Made by a program: the position numbers and the translations under genes
Shown: positions 32,558 to 44,431 of the stretch, in pieces
Numbering within the stretch: the stretch's first letter is position 1
Layout of the letters: each line of letters opens with the position of its first letter
From: Stomoxys calcitrans
Lineage: Eukaryota; Arthropoda; Insecta; Diptera; Muscidae
Reading direction: 5' to 3'
DNA length: 64,000 bases
Assembly: GCF_963082655.1 (NCBI RefSeq)
Contig: NC_081554.1
Location: 124,347,453 to 124,411,452, forward strand
The notes under the pieces: model-generated
Told to the model about the DNA's origin: nothing
The model's input: the letters and a program-made list of their open reading frames with translations, nothing else
Databases searched by the model: none

Positions 32558-33286
32558 TAAACAAATAATTTGTAATTGTGGGATGAAGAATATGTTGTCA
32601 TATGGCTAGGCACGTGCCTTTGCACAACTCGTGAACAAACTGTCTTTATGTATACTGTCTTTAGTATATTGCTCTCAGTCTTGTCAGTAATATTACCGAA
32701 TACACTATACACCTAACATAAAAGGATTACAAGTAATCTTAAGCCGAAAATTTAGTAAAATGTGCAGAGAGGGAAACTTCTCCCCTCATGATTGGTTATT
32801 TTTTCGATGCAAACTTTCAAAACATCGATACACGTATCTTCTCTTTTTGCCTCTTCTTTTATAATCGGTGCTTTTTTCTGTAATTTCGAAAAAGATGAAT
32901 TTTGTTCCACAATGTGATTATTTGATCTATAATCCTGTATCTTTTTGGTGTATATCAAGCTTTTAATTTTTTATATCTTCCTTTCTTTGTTGTCTACCCA
33001 AAATGCTGCTGTGTTTTGATTTTTTGTTGTTATTCACCCAACTTTAAAAACTCGTGCACGTGATCTGATGAAGCATGCGTCAATAAAGAAGGCTTAAATA
33101 TTTTAGTGACATTACTGGCGAAGGTATTTTTGAGGTCAGGCTTTGCTCTTTTGACTTCTTCCACTTCTGTGTTGCTTAGGGAGCAGCACGCATGCCAACC
33201 AACTATGATGTTAAATAATGTGTCTCGAGGTGTGTTTCTTTATTCTTCCCTTGATTAAGAAGCAACTTTGTATTTCAATGATTTAA
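32558..33286. other. Repeat-poor stretch without recognised gene
   Basis: No family seen elsewhere in the window matches here. The frames at 32512-32712 and 32752-32958 (minus) have no recognisable domains. It may be unique intergenic or intronic DNA. Confidence 0.35.
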
Positions 33287-33866
33287 CCCAGTGAACCAAA
33301 CGTTCAGCATTCGATCTTTGCGAAAGTCGGCAAATTCACCCAAAGTCTGTCCGAATTCTATACGAAAAATATATGGAGTAGTTTACACGATTTTGGAACG
33401 AAATGTCGGAGGCAAATTTGATGTTTTTGCCTGCACTTTGTACCGAAGTCTGGGCAGAAATCATGCAGAATTCTAACCAAATTATGGAACTCTTACTGAA
33501 ATCGGATGTAATTTCCTACGTGTCGTATCGAATTCTGTCCGAAGTCTTATCAAATTCGTATATAATCTTTCATGTTGTAATAATTTTTATAAAACAGAGC
33601 TTTAAGACGTTGTCCTCGCGGCTGAAAAAAAAACGTATTTATGCACCTCAGGGCTCTCACATTAAAATAAATTCTTTTCGATATCGTTGGGAATTCTCTC
33701 AGAACTGTCGATGAAAATTCCTTCACGCAAACAGAACAGAAATCGTTAAGAATTCGCCCCGTACTATCGGAAATAAACTACCCTCAAAAAGAATTCGGAA
33801 CTAACTCCAAAAGATTTTGTCGGAACAGTTCAGAACTGTCTGACATCAGACATTTGGTTCGCTGGG
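33287..33866. mobile_element. Non-coding element with CCCAGYGAACCAAA inverted ends
   Basis: The left end is CCCAGTGAACCAAACG, and the reverse complement of the right end is CCCAGCGAACCAAATG. Inside, both halves carry related blocks (GTCCGAATTCT on the left, and GTTCCGAATTC when the right is complemented) and many GAATTC-centred motifs. The layout suggests a MITE about 580 bp long. The flanks show no clear target duplication, so the superfamily is open; a hAT-like CAG start or a PIF-like end are both possible. Confidence 0.55.
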
Positions 33867-34675
33867 AAGCTGCAGTAAAGAGATTTCCCCTCATCTTGGC
33901 GCATTTTCTTGTGTTGGTGTGGAATTTTGATCGATATGACAATTTGTTTACCATTCACGTTGGTTTTGAATTTTTGGACGGGTCTACACTTGGTGTTGTT
34001 ACTACTACGCATACACCTAAATAAACGTTATTGAAGAACAACTACTACATTGTGAGCGCTGCGCATGCGTACAATTTTCGAATATTTAATGAGCATGAAT
34101 CGTTTCTATAGGAATGTTGTTATGCATGAAACATGTGTGCAAAGGGGTTCGTCCGCGTTTATTTGTTTGTATGTCTGATGATTTGTATATAAAGTTATCG
34201 CCTTCATCGTTTGCGCATTGTTTTGTTTGTTGGTTTGTTGGTGTGACGATTTCTTGCTATTTCGTCGTATTAGTCTCTTTTTGTCTGTCCATCGAAACAA
34301 GGTGCCGAGCTGATGTTGTTGTTTTGGTTTTTTTTTCGTTGGCGCATTATTAGCGTATAAAAATATACAAATTGTTGTATAAAGATGTGGTTGTGTATGT
34401 ATGATTGGATGTATGTTTTTAGTGCTTAATTTATCTCCTTCCCCCCCACCCCCTCCCCCCCACCCAAAATAAATACATATAGTATATTCTCCAACAACAA
34501 CTTTGTCGGCGACAGTTGGCAGAAGGCAAACTGAGCAGAATTACCTATAGAAACAACAACAACACTAATAAAATACTGAGCAGATATTATAACCGTCATC
34601 GCCTCTGAACGATGACTTTTAAGCAGTGACAAGCAGTTAAGTATGCAGCGAGCCATAAGCGGGTACGTTACGTCG
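33867..34675. other. Repeat-poor stretch with low-complexity tracts
   Basis: It contains GTTTGTTTGTT-like runs (34160-34250), a TATAAAAATATAC at about 34356 and a C-rich run at 34440-34465. No reading frame could be supported. It may be promoter-proximal sequence of the putative exon that follows. Confidence 0.35.
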
Positions 34676-34679
34676 GACG

Positions 34680-35146
34680 GTGTATGGCGACTCTTTCTTC
34701 AATTCTTCTTCTTCTGTTAAGTCGGTGGCCATAAAGAAAACCATTCGATTAAACTCGGGATATCGAAATTTTTTGTTTTCGATTCGTTTTCAATTTATTG
34801 GTGTTGTGATTTATTTGCTCATTGGTGTTCTTCACTCAGTAGTGAAAATATTAAAAAAAACACGTAGTTAATGGTTGTCCTACACTACGTTTATCCCAAA
34901 TAGTCGTTCGTACAAGTGTTAATCAAGAGTTTTTTTTAAAAAAAAGGTCAATATAATTTTGGAATCGATACCTACTATGTGCATAACAGTGCCTGAAGAA
35001 ATTAATAACCAAATTCGCTTTTAAATATCAATCGAAGGTCCCCAACCACTCTCGCGTGTGCCTGTTAGCGCAGAACTGGCCAACTGAGTTCGGCGTTTGG
35101 CGCTGCAGCATCAAAGCAGCGGCAGCAGCAACAACAACAACGGTAT
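34680..35146 (+). other. Possible promoter and non-coding first exon
   Basis: An arthropod initiator-like CTCAGTAGTG sits at about 34835. It is followed by a leader-like tract (GTGAAAATATTAAAAAAAAC), then GC-richer sequence with GCAGCGGCAGCAGC and CAACAACAACAACG. The last runs into GTATGTGC, a good 5' splice donor at about 35143. The combination resembles 5' untranslated exons of large fly genes. No start codon with a long frame lies within it, and no downstream exon was found. This is inference from composition and two short motifs. Confidence 0.25.
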
Positions 35147-35629
35147 GTGCTAGTAGAGTTGCGGTGGTAACTTGTCCCTCCTTAAAAAATTATGACCCAC
35201 CTCAATCTATTGGAAAGGCAAAATCGTTAACGGGTAGGCGTGAAACAAAACAAGAGTTGATTATCAAAATTTCGCAACGTCAATATTAATCACATAATAA
35301 TTTTCAAGTTCACGTTTTTCTTTTTTATTTTTAATTGAACGATAAGTAGCATAAATATATCGGAATAAATACATACACATGTATGTATAACTAGCTTGGT
35401 GTGCTTCGCTACACGCAAACGAGTTGGCCCAAAATTTAAGGTTTGCCCTTATTTGTAGCATTTGGGCAATGTAAACGAGCCAAAGAACTAAAACTTTGAA
35501 ATAAAGATGCTATATTTTAAATTTAATTTCGTAATCACTTCACAGATCAATGTTCAATTGATATTTTTTGAAAAACTCTTTTTTTAACTGAACATCTTAA
35601 CCTAAAGAAACTAAACATTCAAGACGCTC

Positions 35630-35865
35630 CATTTTCTAAGGCTATTTTGCGTCTTTGACTAAGGTACGCTGTTGTCTTGTCCCAAAGTCAATTTTCTAAG
35701 TTTCAAGGATATTTTGGCATTCATTTTAGATTTTTATCTGTAACAACAAGACACAAAGTTAAGGATCTACTAGCCTAGCATTTCAAAAAAAAAATCCTTA
35801 ATGTCAATGAAAATATATTTCACCAAAGGAAAGCTTTTCTTAAAAAGTTAGAAGATTAATCATGG
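35630..35865 (+). repeat. Interspersed repeat F, copy 1
   Basis: AACAAGACACAAAGTTAA, then a CATTT block, AAAAAATCCTTAATGTC and TTCACCAAAGGAAAGC recur in reverse complement at 48640-48800. A second GCGTCTTTGAC block at about 35649 suggests a partly inverted internal structure. Non-coding; family unknown. Confidence 0.55.
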
Positions 35866-36040
35866 TGTCCAAAAAAGTGTGTTTTGTTCGACGCGTCCAC
35901 TGAGATCGAAATTTTGTTTTCGTTTTACCAAAAAAAAAAAATTAAATCCCACCACCGGGTTTAGTGTTCATTTGTAATGGTGTTACTGATATTTCCAAAC
36001 TTGATGCAGCTTTAAAGAAGTTTTTTTTTTGCAGCTCTAT

Positions 36041-36860
36041 TTTTATACCCTCCACCATAGGATGGGGATATACTAATTTCGTCATTCTGTTTGTAACACC
36101 TCGAAATATGCGTCTGAGATCCCATAATCGTCATGTCATTTTAAGTCGATCTAGCCCTGTCCGTCGATCTGACTGCCTGTCGAAAGCACGCTAACTTTCG
36201 CGGAGTAAAGCTAGCCGCTTGAAATTTTGCACAAACACTTTTTATAAGTGTAGGTCGGTTGGGACTATAAATGGGTCAAATCGGTCCATGTTTTAATATG
36301 GCTGCCATATAAACCGATCTTGGGTTTTGACTTCTTGAGCCTCTAGAGGACGCAATTCTCGTCCGATGTTTTGGTATCACTTCCGACAACTGCGCCAAGT
36401 ATGATTCAAATCAGTTCATAATCTGGTATAGCTGTCATATAAACCCATATTGGATCTTGACTTCTTGAGCCAATAGAGGACGCAATTCTCATCCGATTTG
36501 GCTGAAATTTTGTTCAAAGGCTTCTCTCAATATACGTGGGTAATATGGTCTAAATCGATCAATAGCTTGACACAGCTCCCATATAAACCTATCTCCCGAT
36601 TTTGCTTCTTGAGTCCCTACATGGCGCAATTATTATCCGAATGAACTGAAATATTACACAATGACTTCTACAATGTTCAGCTTTCAGTTATGGTCCGAAT
36701 CGGACTATAACTTGATATAGTTCCAATAGCATAACAGATCTTATTCAATATTCTTTGTGGGCCTAAAAAGAAATACGGCGCATAGAACTCGACAAATGCG
36801 ATCCATGGTGGAGGATATATAAGATTCGGCCGGGCCGAACTTAGCACGCTCTTACTTGTT
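36041..36860 (+). mobile_element. Helentron-like element, full-length copy (about 0.82 kb)
   Basis: The 5' end is TTTTATACCCTCCACCATAG, then GTTTGTAACACCTCGAAATA. The GTCY tract is short. There are three or four units. The 3' end is CCATGGTGGAGGATATATAA, the perfect hairpin TTCGGCCGGGCCGAA at 36825-36839, then CTTAGCACGCTCTTACTTG. It is the shortest copy with both ends intact. Confidence 0.75.
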
Positions 36861-36869
36861 TATGTTATA

Positions 36870-37409
36870 TTCGTAATCTTCTCCCGAATATTTTTCATTT
36901 GAGTCTCAGAACTTCCTTGAACCCAACTTTTAATACCATATTCGTATTGTACTGTCCAATACCTTTCATTTGATACGAATACTGTCCCGATCATTCAACC
37001 TTGTTTTTGGGTGGTGTTTTTCGGGTAACGGGGGAGGATGCGGCCCTTCCAATGTCAACGAATTATAAAGCCTATTCCTACTTCCTGACTATATTCGTAA
37101 TCTACTCCCGAATACTTTTTATTCGAGTCCCATATTGTCATTATTTGTTCTCTACTCTAGAATACCTTTTATTTAAGTCCCATATTGTCCCAATCGGACC
37201 ACTTTATTTTTGTGTGGTACTTTTGGGGTAAGGTTAGGGTCCACCCCGCTTGAGATATGAAAAATTTATATAGCCTATTGCTCCTTCCGGACCATTCCCC
37301 AAAATCTGTGAAAATTTTAAAGGAATTAGTTCAGCCGTTTTTGAGTCTATACGGAACAAACAAATTTACAAACCCACAAATAAACAAATAAGCCAACAAA
37401 CACAAATTC

Positions 37410-37410
<1 letters not shown>
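36870..37410 (-). mobile_element. Helitron-like 5' portion, minus orientation
   Basis: Array units (CCTTTTATTTAAGTCCCATA, GTAATCTACTCCCGAATAC) run into the 5' terminal region near 37330-37410. On the minus strand that region reads TTTGTTTGTTCCGTATAGAC, then AACGGCTGAAC near the array side, with TATATAAATGAATTTGTG at the tip. The tip runs into the (TA)n tract at 37411. Confidence 0.6.

Positions 37411-37466
<56 letters not shown>
37411..37466. repeat. (TA)n microsatellite
   Basis: About 28 uninterrupted TA units lie exactly between the Helitron 5' tip and the truncated mariner MITE. It probably grew from the Helitron's TATATA start or from the TA duplication of the MITE. Confidence 0.9.
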
Positions 37467-37471
<5 letters not shown>

Positions 37472-37593
37472 AGCTAAAAGTAACAGCTGATAACTGACAG
37501 AGGAAAGAATGCAATTACAGAGTCACAAGCTGTGAAAAAATTTGTCAACGCCGACTATATGAAAAATCCGCAATTACTTTTTGGGCAACCCAA
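37467..37593 (-). mobile_element. Truncated mariner-type MITE
   Basis: This is the right half of the family, from AAAGCAAGCTAAAAGTAACA to the intact terminal repeat AATTACTTTTTGGGCAACCC ending at 37593, with TA following. The orientation is as in 57495-57736. The left half is replaced by the (TA)n tract. Confidence 0.8.
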
Positions 37594-37595
37594 TA

Positions 37596-38064
37596 TATAG
37601 ATAGAAGAAGAAGATAGATAGATTTATTAATGCTTATAAGCATTTTGAGGTTTATACATAAAACCGTTTGGTGCTGAATCTATCTATTAAAAGCTTATAA
37701 AACCTTTTTATTACCTCGTTATCGGATAAAGTCGATGGTGTTTTATCATCATAATTATATTTACTTAAATGCTTTTCGTTCATCAAATGTGTTATCGTAT
37801 TTGTGGGACTATATCGTTGTCACCAACAATTAATTATAATAATATACCGACATTTTAACGGCCTAATCACAAAACTTCATAGGTTTATTTGACGGATTTC
37901 CTTTATAGAACTGTCAAAAAAAACCTATTTCAAATCTACATTAAGTTCGGTGAATAAGGCTGTAAGTGTGAAATAGGCATTTAGGGTTCATATTTTATGC
38001 TTTAATACACTTGGAACAATGTCTATGATATAAAAGCAAAAAAAAATTACTTCACTATTTGTAT
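37596..38064. other. Stretch without recognised gene
   Basis: It begins with a short GATA/GAAGAA-rich run. The rest is AT-rich unique-looking sequence with no supported feature. Confidence 0.35.
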
Positions 38065-38410
38065 GTCTTCCACTAAAAGATGGAGGAGGTATACTGGTTA
38101 CGCTTTTTAAATTCCTGATAGCAATGACATTGAAGTTGATTCTGCTCTGCCCGTCTATGTGTCGAAAGTACGCTCACTTTTGCAATCAAGTTTGACAATG
38201 ATGGAAGCGTCTCGAGAACACCTGAAAAGGAGGTTTTAGAGGCTCTAGGACAAAACGTATGAAATTTCAGACAATTCGCAGCAAAACTTGTGCTCTTAGG
38301 GGCTTTTAGGGAAGTTAAATTGATGTTAGGTGTTATATCGGAGCTCAAATCGCAATCTGTTATTTTCGATTGCACTGGTCTTTTATGTAAACCACATTGG
38401 CCCAAATTAT
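38065..38410 (+). repeat. Degraded Helentron-like fragment
   Basis: It contains CCACTAAAAGATGGAGG then GGTATACTGG (a decayed 5' hairpin), CCCGTCTATGTGTCGAAAGT, ACGCTCACTTTTGCAA and TTGTCCTA-type unit remnants. It is highly diverged. Confidence 0.4.
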
Positions 38411-38689
38411 CTTTTCTCTGTAGCTGTTATATTTAGAACTCACATAACAAAAAATAATTTTTATGGTTGTGGTCACCCACTGATCTTATCGTTGAGATAA
38501 ATCTCTATGGGGGTATTTTGATAAGAGAGAGCAACACATACCCAACTGACGATGTGATATGCGCACTTTTTCATAATTCGTCATGCCTGAAAAATGTTCA
38601 TTATATTCCCAGATCTGCCGATGCGTCATAACATTTCAAATGTGTTAATGCTTCTAAGCTTTTGTACAATCTGAGCAGTGATACGTTAG

Positions 38690-38922
38690 GTTGAAAAAAG
38701 GGTGCAGATATTAATCCGCCCCATGCCACTATAAAGTAACCTCTAAAAAGAAAATTTTATGTTAGGAATTCCGTGCTACATACAAAATCCTAAATTGTTT
38801 TCAATACAACACCCCTAATTTGGTTCATGTCTGATATAGTGACCCCACCTAAGTGTCGGTATCTGTTAAACGCGAAAGCCGGGCAATAACAAAGGAAATG
38901 CTCCAAAGTCTCAGCCGTGATA
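38690..38922 (-). mobile_element. LINE A 3'-end fragment
   Basis: On the minus strand it encodes ETLEHFLCYCPAFAFNRYRH (the C-terminal tail of the element) and then the 3' untranslated end, with TTAATATCTGCACCC and CAACCTAACG. The tail is the same as in the copies ending at 9590 and 30418. It is severely 5'-truncated. Confidence 0.75.
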
Positions 38923-39465
38923 CTTACCACGTTTTTCTAGGTATTTCCTTTCCTCAATGGAAACAGTATCTTCGCAACGAGACAAATTGAGAACATGTAA
39001 ACGCGCGAAAACGCGAAACGAAAAAGTCTTCATGCAGGACTGGGGAAGATATTCGCGGATGTGAGCAAAGCGATGATAGTAAACGGGAAAGTCAAACCAC
39101 CTTTGAAACGAGACGTATACCAAGAGCTGCATTGTCTATGTCGAATGATCTGTCGATCAGACAATTTCTTTTCAGTAACTTTCCAATAGTCAAATCGTTC
39201 CGCCTAACATAAGTCTCATGGTCATTAAGCTTGACTGCACTTTGGAGAAAAAAAAACTAAAGTAATCATATACAAGCCTTTAAAAGGCTTACATAAATGA
39301 TGGAAAAAGAACTTAATATTAAAGCATTAGGCAGTGTAGTGACATGAAACACAAAACAGCATAACGAACAGGGGGCCGACAATGAGAAAACCACCGATTT
39401 CTTAATTTTGGAAAGACTAATGTAGGCAAAGATCCTAATATTGAAACATTAGGTACTGCACTCAT
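38923..39465. other. Stretch without recognised gene
   Basis: Two short phrases recur here (AATATTGAAACATTAGG at about 39438 and a related AATATTAAAGCATTAGG at 39317), which hints at a small direct repeat. The 73-codon minus frame at 38911-39132 is unsupported. Confidence 0.3.
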
Positions 39466-39469
39466 TTAC

Positions 39470-41580
39470 TGGAGGGCCAATGATTGCGGTCATCCACATA
39501 AATTCCACCGCAGCAAAGAAAAGATTCATATTGCCTTAATTCACGAGCCACGGACGACCCTGTACAAAGTTTCTGGGCTGAACCATATCAATTACCAATT
39601 ATTTTTTGCTTACACTGGAACTCGGCGGAGTATCTGCATAATTTGTCAAAAAATTTTATGATTAGATTCACGATTGGAGGGCCTCATGTGGCACTGCTTC
39701 TTGGACCATCGCTTTAGGTTTAGAACAGCACGGCCAACGCCGAATCTGAGAGATATATTTTAGATAGTTCAAGCATAGAAGACATTGACGAGAATGTCAA
39801 CAGGATAACGATCTCTTCAAGAAAGGGAATACGACAAAAAAAAAAACCCCTTGATGGTTGGGGATATTCGCAACATTGGGAAAGAGGTCTTTGTACAGAA
39901 CGCATCGAAAAAAGCGGCAATTTATTGGAGTGTATATTACATACGGCTCTGGAGAAAAGAGATACAACAAGATGATCAGAGTTACAAAACGTGCATCCTG
40001 GAACAGGTCGATAGCGTTAATGACGCCGCCAAAATAAAAATACCCCCTCAAAAAATATTCAAACTGAAACATTAGTGACGACATGTGAGTGAAAGCAGAG
40101 ACAACGGAGGACATGTTGAGGCTTTTGATGAAAACACATTTTCCACAAGACGGGGCTTACGGAGATACCGAAAGGTTGATTAAAGACTTATCATTACAAA
40201 AATTATGGTAAATTCACCCGGACTTGATTTAATATTTCCGGCGTCCTACAGAAGGACGAGTACTTTCTGACGCACCATCGGGCCACTATCTTCTCAGACG
40301 GCCTAAGACTTGCATATACTCCGAAATCCCGTCAGGAAGCAAGGGTGGTGTTTATATCCTAGAGCGGCAAGACAAGTTATGTGACATCAAAGATCTACAG
40401 ATCTATAAGCCTTACGTCCTTTCTGCTCAAAACCAAGGAACATGTTGTGGATACCATGATAGAGAGTAGTCCATCCAGCGAACTGTTCAAATACAAACAA
40501 CAAGTCCATATCAAAGGAAGGTCGGTGGAGACTGCCCTGCACGAGGTTGTGGATAAATACAACAGGTTTAGAGAGTATGTCGTCTTGGGATAAGCGGGGT
40601 GATGAGGACCTTGTCGGCTAGGGCACTAGAGACTATTCTAGATATCCGACTTACAGATTAAGTGTGTGCCAGCCACTGCCGCCATGAGACTTAAGGCGAT
40701 GGGAGAATGGATTGAGAATGGGAGCAGCTCATACTATCGCGGTATAATCGAGGCGACGATAGGAAACCTAGAAGCAATTGATGAGGATTCGTATTGGATA
40801 CCCGAGACGACACTTGAGGTCGAGTGCGAGGCAATGCTGCCAACGGCGTCTGGAAGTTCATGCTACATCGATGGATTGAAGCAAGATGACTCTGTGGCCC
40901 TGGGGATCTTCATTGAGAACCCAGCGACTAACATTTGTTTCCAACTGCCTGCCGAGATCACGGAATGCGAGAGTTGGTATGATGTTTACGCGAGGACATC
41001 GAGTGTAAACATCATTATGGAGTAGTTAACTGGCATTCAGGGCGGTAAAATTGTTTGATTGCGGGGCCATAGCGTAGGAAGGGAGAATGAGAGGGCAAAC
41101 GATTTGGACGTAAATGCCATTGGACAACCGTCAATAAACTTGGTTAATTTGTAGCTTTTCGGGGCGACGCAGTCCGAGTTAAGGGCGTGGGCGACGAACG
41201 CGCATATAATACTGTGGAACATTGAAACGGTCGGTAGGACGATGAAAATCCAATGAGGAGATTCGGATCGTGAGAAGACGAGGGTATTACTGAAAGAAAG
41301 TAAGAAGGAGATCGGTACAGCTTTCGGTATTATAACGGAACACAAAGGCTACGATCTCACTTACGCAGAATAGGTGCTGCGAGTGTAGCGTGTGTAGAGC
41401 ATGTGGGAAAGTTGATGAGGTGTTGGAGCATTTCCTATGTTATTGCCCAGCTTTCGCTTCTAAAAAAACTTGCACTAGGTGAAAACACAACACCAGAAAT
41501 GAACCGACTTAAGTTTGTGGTATTAAAAACGATTCAAAATTTTTTAGTAGCACTGAATTCCTGACTTTTATTCGAGTTAT
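39470..41580 (+). mobile_element. LINE A: longest copy (endonuclease, partial RT, RNase H)
   Basis: The start at about 39470 resembles the apurinic-type endonuclease domain: IALIHEPRTTLYKVSGL, then a FFAYTGTRR block. At about 40200-40590 the N-terminal RT reads SRQEARVVFIS and KIYRSISLTSFLLKTKEHVV, then HIKGRSVETALHEVVDKYN. A deletion at about 40595 removes the RT active site, and the sequence resumes past it with MRLKAMGEWIENGSSSYYRG. The RNase H start, SGSSCYIDGLKQDDSVALGI, has lost part of the domain. The C-terminal region to 41530 is broken. The 3' untranslated end is cut at 41580 by a Helentron-like insertion and resumes at 42890. Confidence 0.8.
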
Positions 41581-41583
41581 TTT

Positions 41584-42888
41584 TTAAACCCTCCACCATA
41601 GGATGGGGGGTATACTAATTTCGTCATTCTGATTGTAACTACTCGAAATATTCGTCTGAGACCCCATAAAGTATATATATTCTTGATCGTCGTGAAATTT
41701 TATGTCGATCTAGCCGTCCGTCCGTCTGTCTGTCGAAAGCACGCTAACTTCCGAAGGAGTAAAGCTAGTCGCATGAAATTTGGCACAAATACTTCTAATT
41801 AGTGTAGGTCGGTTGGTATTGTAAATGGGCTATATCGGTCCATGCTTTGATATAGCTGCCATATAAACCGATCTTGGGTCTTGACTTCTTGAACCTCTAG
41901 AGTGCGCAATTCTTATTCGATTGGGATGAAATTTTGCACGACGTGTTTTGTTATGATATCCAACAACTGTGCCAAGTATGGTTCAAATCGGTTTATAACC
42001 TGATATAGCTGCCATATAAACCGATCTTGGGTCTTGACTTCTTCAGCCTCTAGAGTGCGCAATTCTTATCCGATTAGAATGAAATTTTGCACGACGTGTT
42101 TTGTTATGATGTCCAACAACTGTGCCAAGTATGGTTCAAATCGGTTTATAACCTGATATAGCTGCCATATAAACCGATCTGGGGTCTTGACTTCTTGAGC
42201 CTCTAGAGGGCGCGATTCTTATCCAATTTGAATGAATTTTGGCACGTAGTATTTTGATATGTTATCCAACAACTGTGCCAAGTATGGTTCAAATCGGTTC
42301 ATAACCTGATATAGCTGTCATATAAACAGATCTGGGAACTTGACTTCTGTGCTTCTAGAGGGCGCAATTCCTATCCGATTTGGCTGAAATTTTGCAAGAC
42401 GTTTTTTATTGTTACTTTCAACAACTATGTCAAATAAGGTACAAGTCGGTTCATAATCTGATATAGCTGCCATATAAACTGATCTGGGATCTTGACTTCA
42501 TGAGCCTCTAGAGGTCACAATTATTATCCGATTTGCCTGAAATTTTGTACGACGGGTTCTCTTATGACCATCAACATACGTGTTTATTATGGTCTGAATC
42601 GGTCTATAGCCCAATACAGCTCCCATGTAAATGGATCTCTCTATTTTACTTCTAGAACCAAGCAATTCTTATTCGAATTGGCTGATATTTTACACAGGTC
42701 TCCAACATATAATTTAATTGTGGTCCAAACCGGACCATATCTTGATATCGCTCTAATAGCAGAGCAAATCTTTTCTTTTATCTTTTTTTGCCTAAAAAGA
42801 GATGCCGGGAAAAGAACTCGACAAATGCGATCCATGGTGGAGGGTATATAAGATTTGGCCCGACCGAACTTAGCACGATTTTGCTTGT
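41584..42888 (+). mobile_element. Helentron-like element nested in LINE A (about 1.3 kb)
   Basis: The 5' end AAACCCTCCACCATAGGATG is followed by ATTCTGATTGTAACTACTCG, TATATATTCTTGATCG and a GTCY tract. Six units follow, several nearly identical (about 41860-42340). The 3' end has ATGGTGGAGGGTATATAAG, a mutated hairpin (TTTGGCCCGACCGAA) and CTTAGCACG. The flanks join to restore LINE A's 3' region, so the borders are known to within a few T residues. Confidence 0.8.
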
Positions 42889-42995
42889 TTAGTATTTAGA
42901 GCGCACAAGAAACCTATTACTGGCTTAGGTTTGTGCGCATTGTGGCATGGGACTGATTAACATTCGCACCGCCTTTTCATTCTTACCTAACCTTA
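42889..42995 (+). mobile_element. LINE A 3' end displaced by the nested element
   Basis: TAGTATTTAGAGCGCACAAG continues the LINE A 3' untranslated region that was cut at 41580. It reaches GGCATGGGACTGATTAACAT and the TACCTAACCTTAG tail. Confidence 0.8.
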
Positions 42996-43640
42996 GTATT
43001 TCCCAGACTATAAGGCAATTTTTTAAAAACTTAAACGTTTTAGAATTCCATTATCACGTCGATTTAAAAAAAATCATTTCTTTTATTACCAAATGGGGCG
43101 TAGCTCTGAACATCATGTCTCGCTTAACGCCTAGGTTCGAGCACTACACCGAGAAAAAAAACTGCAAGAAACATTCAACACCTTCATTTGAATGTAAAAG
43201 AGTTGATTCTCAACAATTTTAGTAATTGAATTAATGATGTTGTTTGTTGATGTGAAATTGAATTGAATTGTGTTGATGAAAAAACTTTGAAATTTGAAGT
43301 ATTTTCAACAAATTTGTTTTTTGAGTTAATTGTTGGTAGTCAAGGGGCATTTTTTCAACAAACATCTTACCAATTTCGGTTTTAAAAACAAATATAATTG
43401 TTAAATAGAATATGTACGACTCACCAACAAAAATTTGTATTGTTTTGCGCTCAAAAAACTAACGTACAAACTTTGTTATTAAGAATACATTTAATTTGTT
43501 GGCTAAGCGAATGATTGCTGCCACCGATTTATACTTTAGGTTGCTGAAATTTTAATTCGACTCATACAATCGGATATTGTCCGGCTGCAGACCATAGGGT
43601 AATCTGTTTTTATTACAACTAGAACACAAAAAACACTGTT
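42996..43640. repeat. AT-rich TTGTT/AACAA-rich stretch
   Basis: CGAGAAAAAAAACTGCAAG at 43151 is followed by dense variants of TTGAATTGAATTG and CAACAAATTTG. It looks like a foldback-type or low-complexity element similar in style to 3100-4265, but shows no shared units with it. The further stretch 43640-44430 has no recognisable gene. Confidence 0.35.
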
Positions 43641-44431
43641 TTTTTTTTAAGTTAGACAAAAAGTTGTATTTTTTCCTTTGTAATAGCATTTGACTGGTTT
43701 CCAAGATCGCGATATCGTTTGGAACCACCAAAAAACCTGTCGGTAGGATTTGTCAAAAATGTATGTCTTCAAGGTTGAAACTCTTAAGAGTATTTTCATT
43801 TTTAGCGCAGCAAGAAAAAAAATTGCTCCACTTCATATGTTTCTACCACATGAAGACATCCAACTATTGCAAACAAACACACTTGCCCAACTGTGTGTGA
43901 TTTGTTGCAGGAAAATTGACAAATTTTGTAGTTCATTTTTCATATAAAGTTGTTGTTTTTCAAAATTGTGTTCACCTGTGTAGCGATAAATAAGACACCA
44001 CAATGAGTGAAACAAAACATGTTAATGTAACTCACATAACACTCCCACCTTAGGGTATTATTGTTTCGATGATTCCAAACTGGTTTCTTCAAAGTCTTGA
44101 TTAATTACATGCTTCTTTTCTCTCAATTCGCTACAGACAAAAAACTTACCGGGCAGCCGTTCTTGCGTCATTAAGTAACTTATTGGTTGTTTCTTTGCAC
44201 CAACAAAGGTCACATACAACTGCAGAAGATCTGTGGAATGCACATATGAAGCTTTTTTCATTTTTCATGCCGTTTTGTTGTTTTTTGGTTGTGGTTTGGC
44301 AAGTCCAGTGTTACTTGACTTACTGATTTGTAGTCTAAAAATAATTTACCAAGTATTTTTCTGTTTCAACCAAAAGAGGTAATAAAAAACAAGTTGAAAT
44401 CTTTTGTTTTGCTAAGAAACAACAATTTCGC

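Noticed and set aside
41860..42500. CRISPR-like array
   Set aside because: The regular units of about 150 bp are diverged transposon units with no identical short repeats or unique spacers, in an animal genome.
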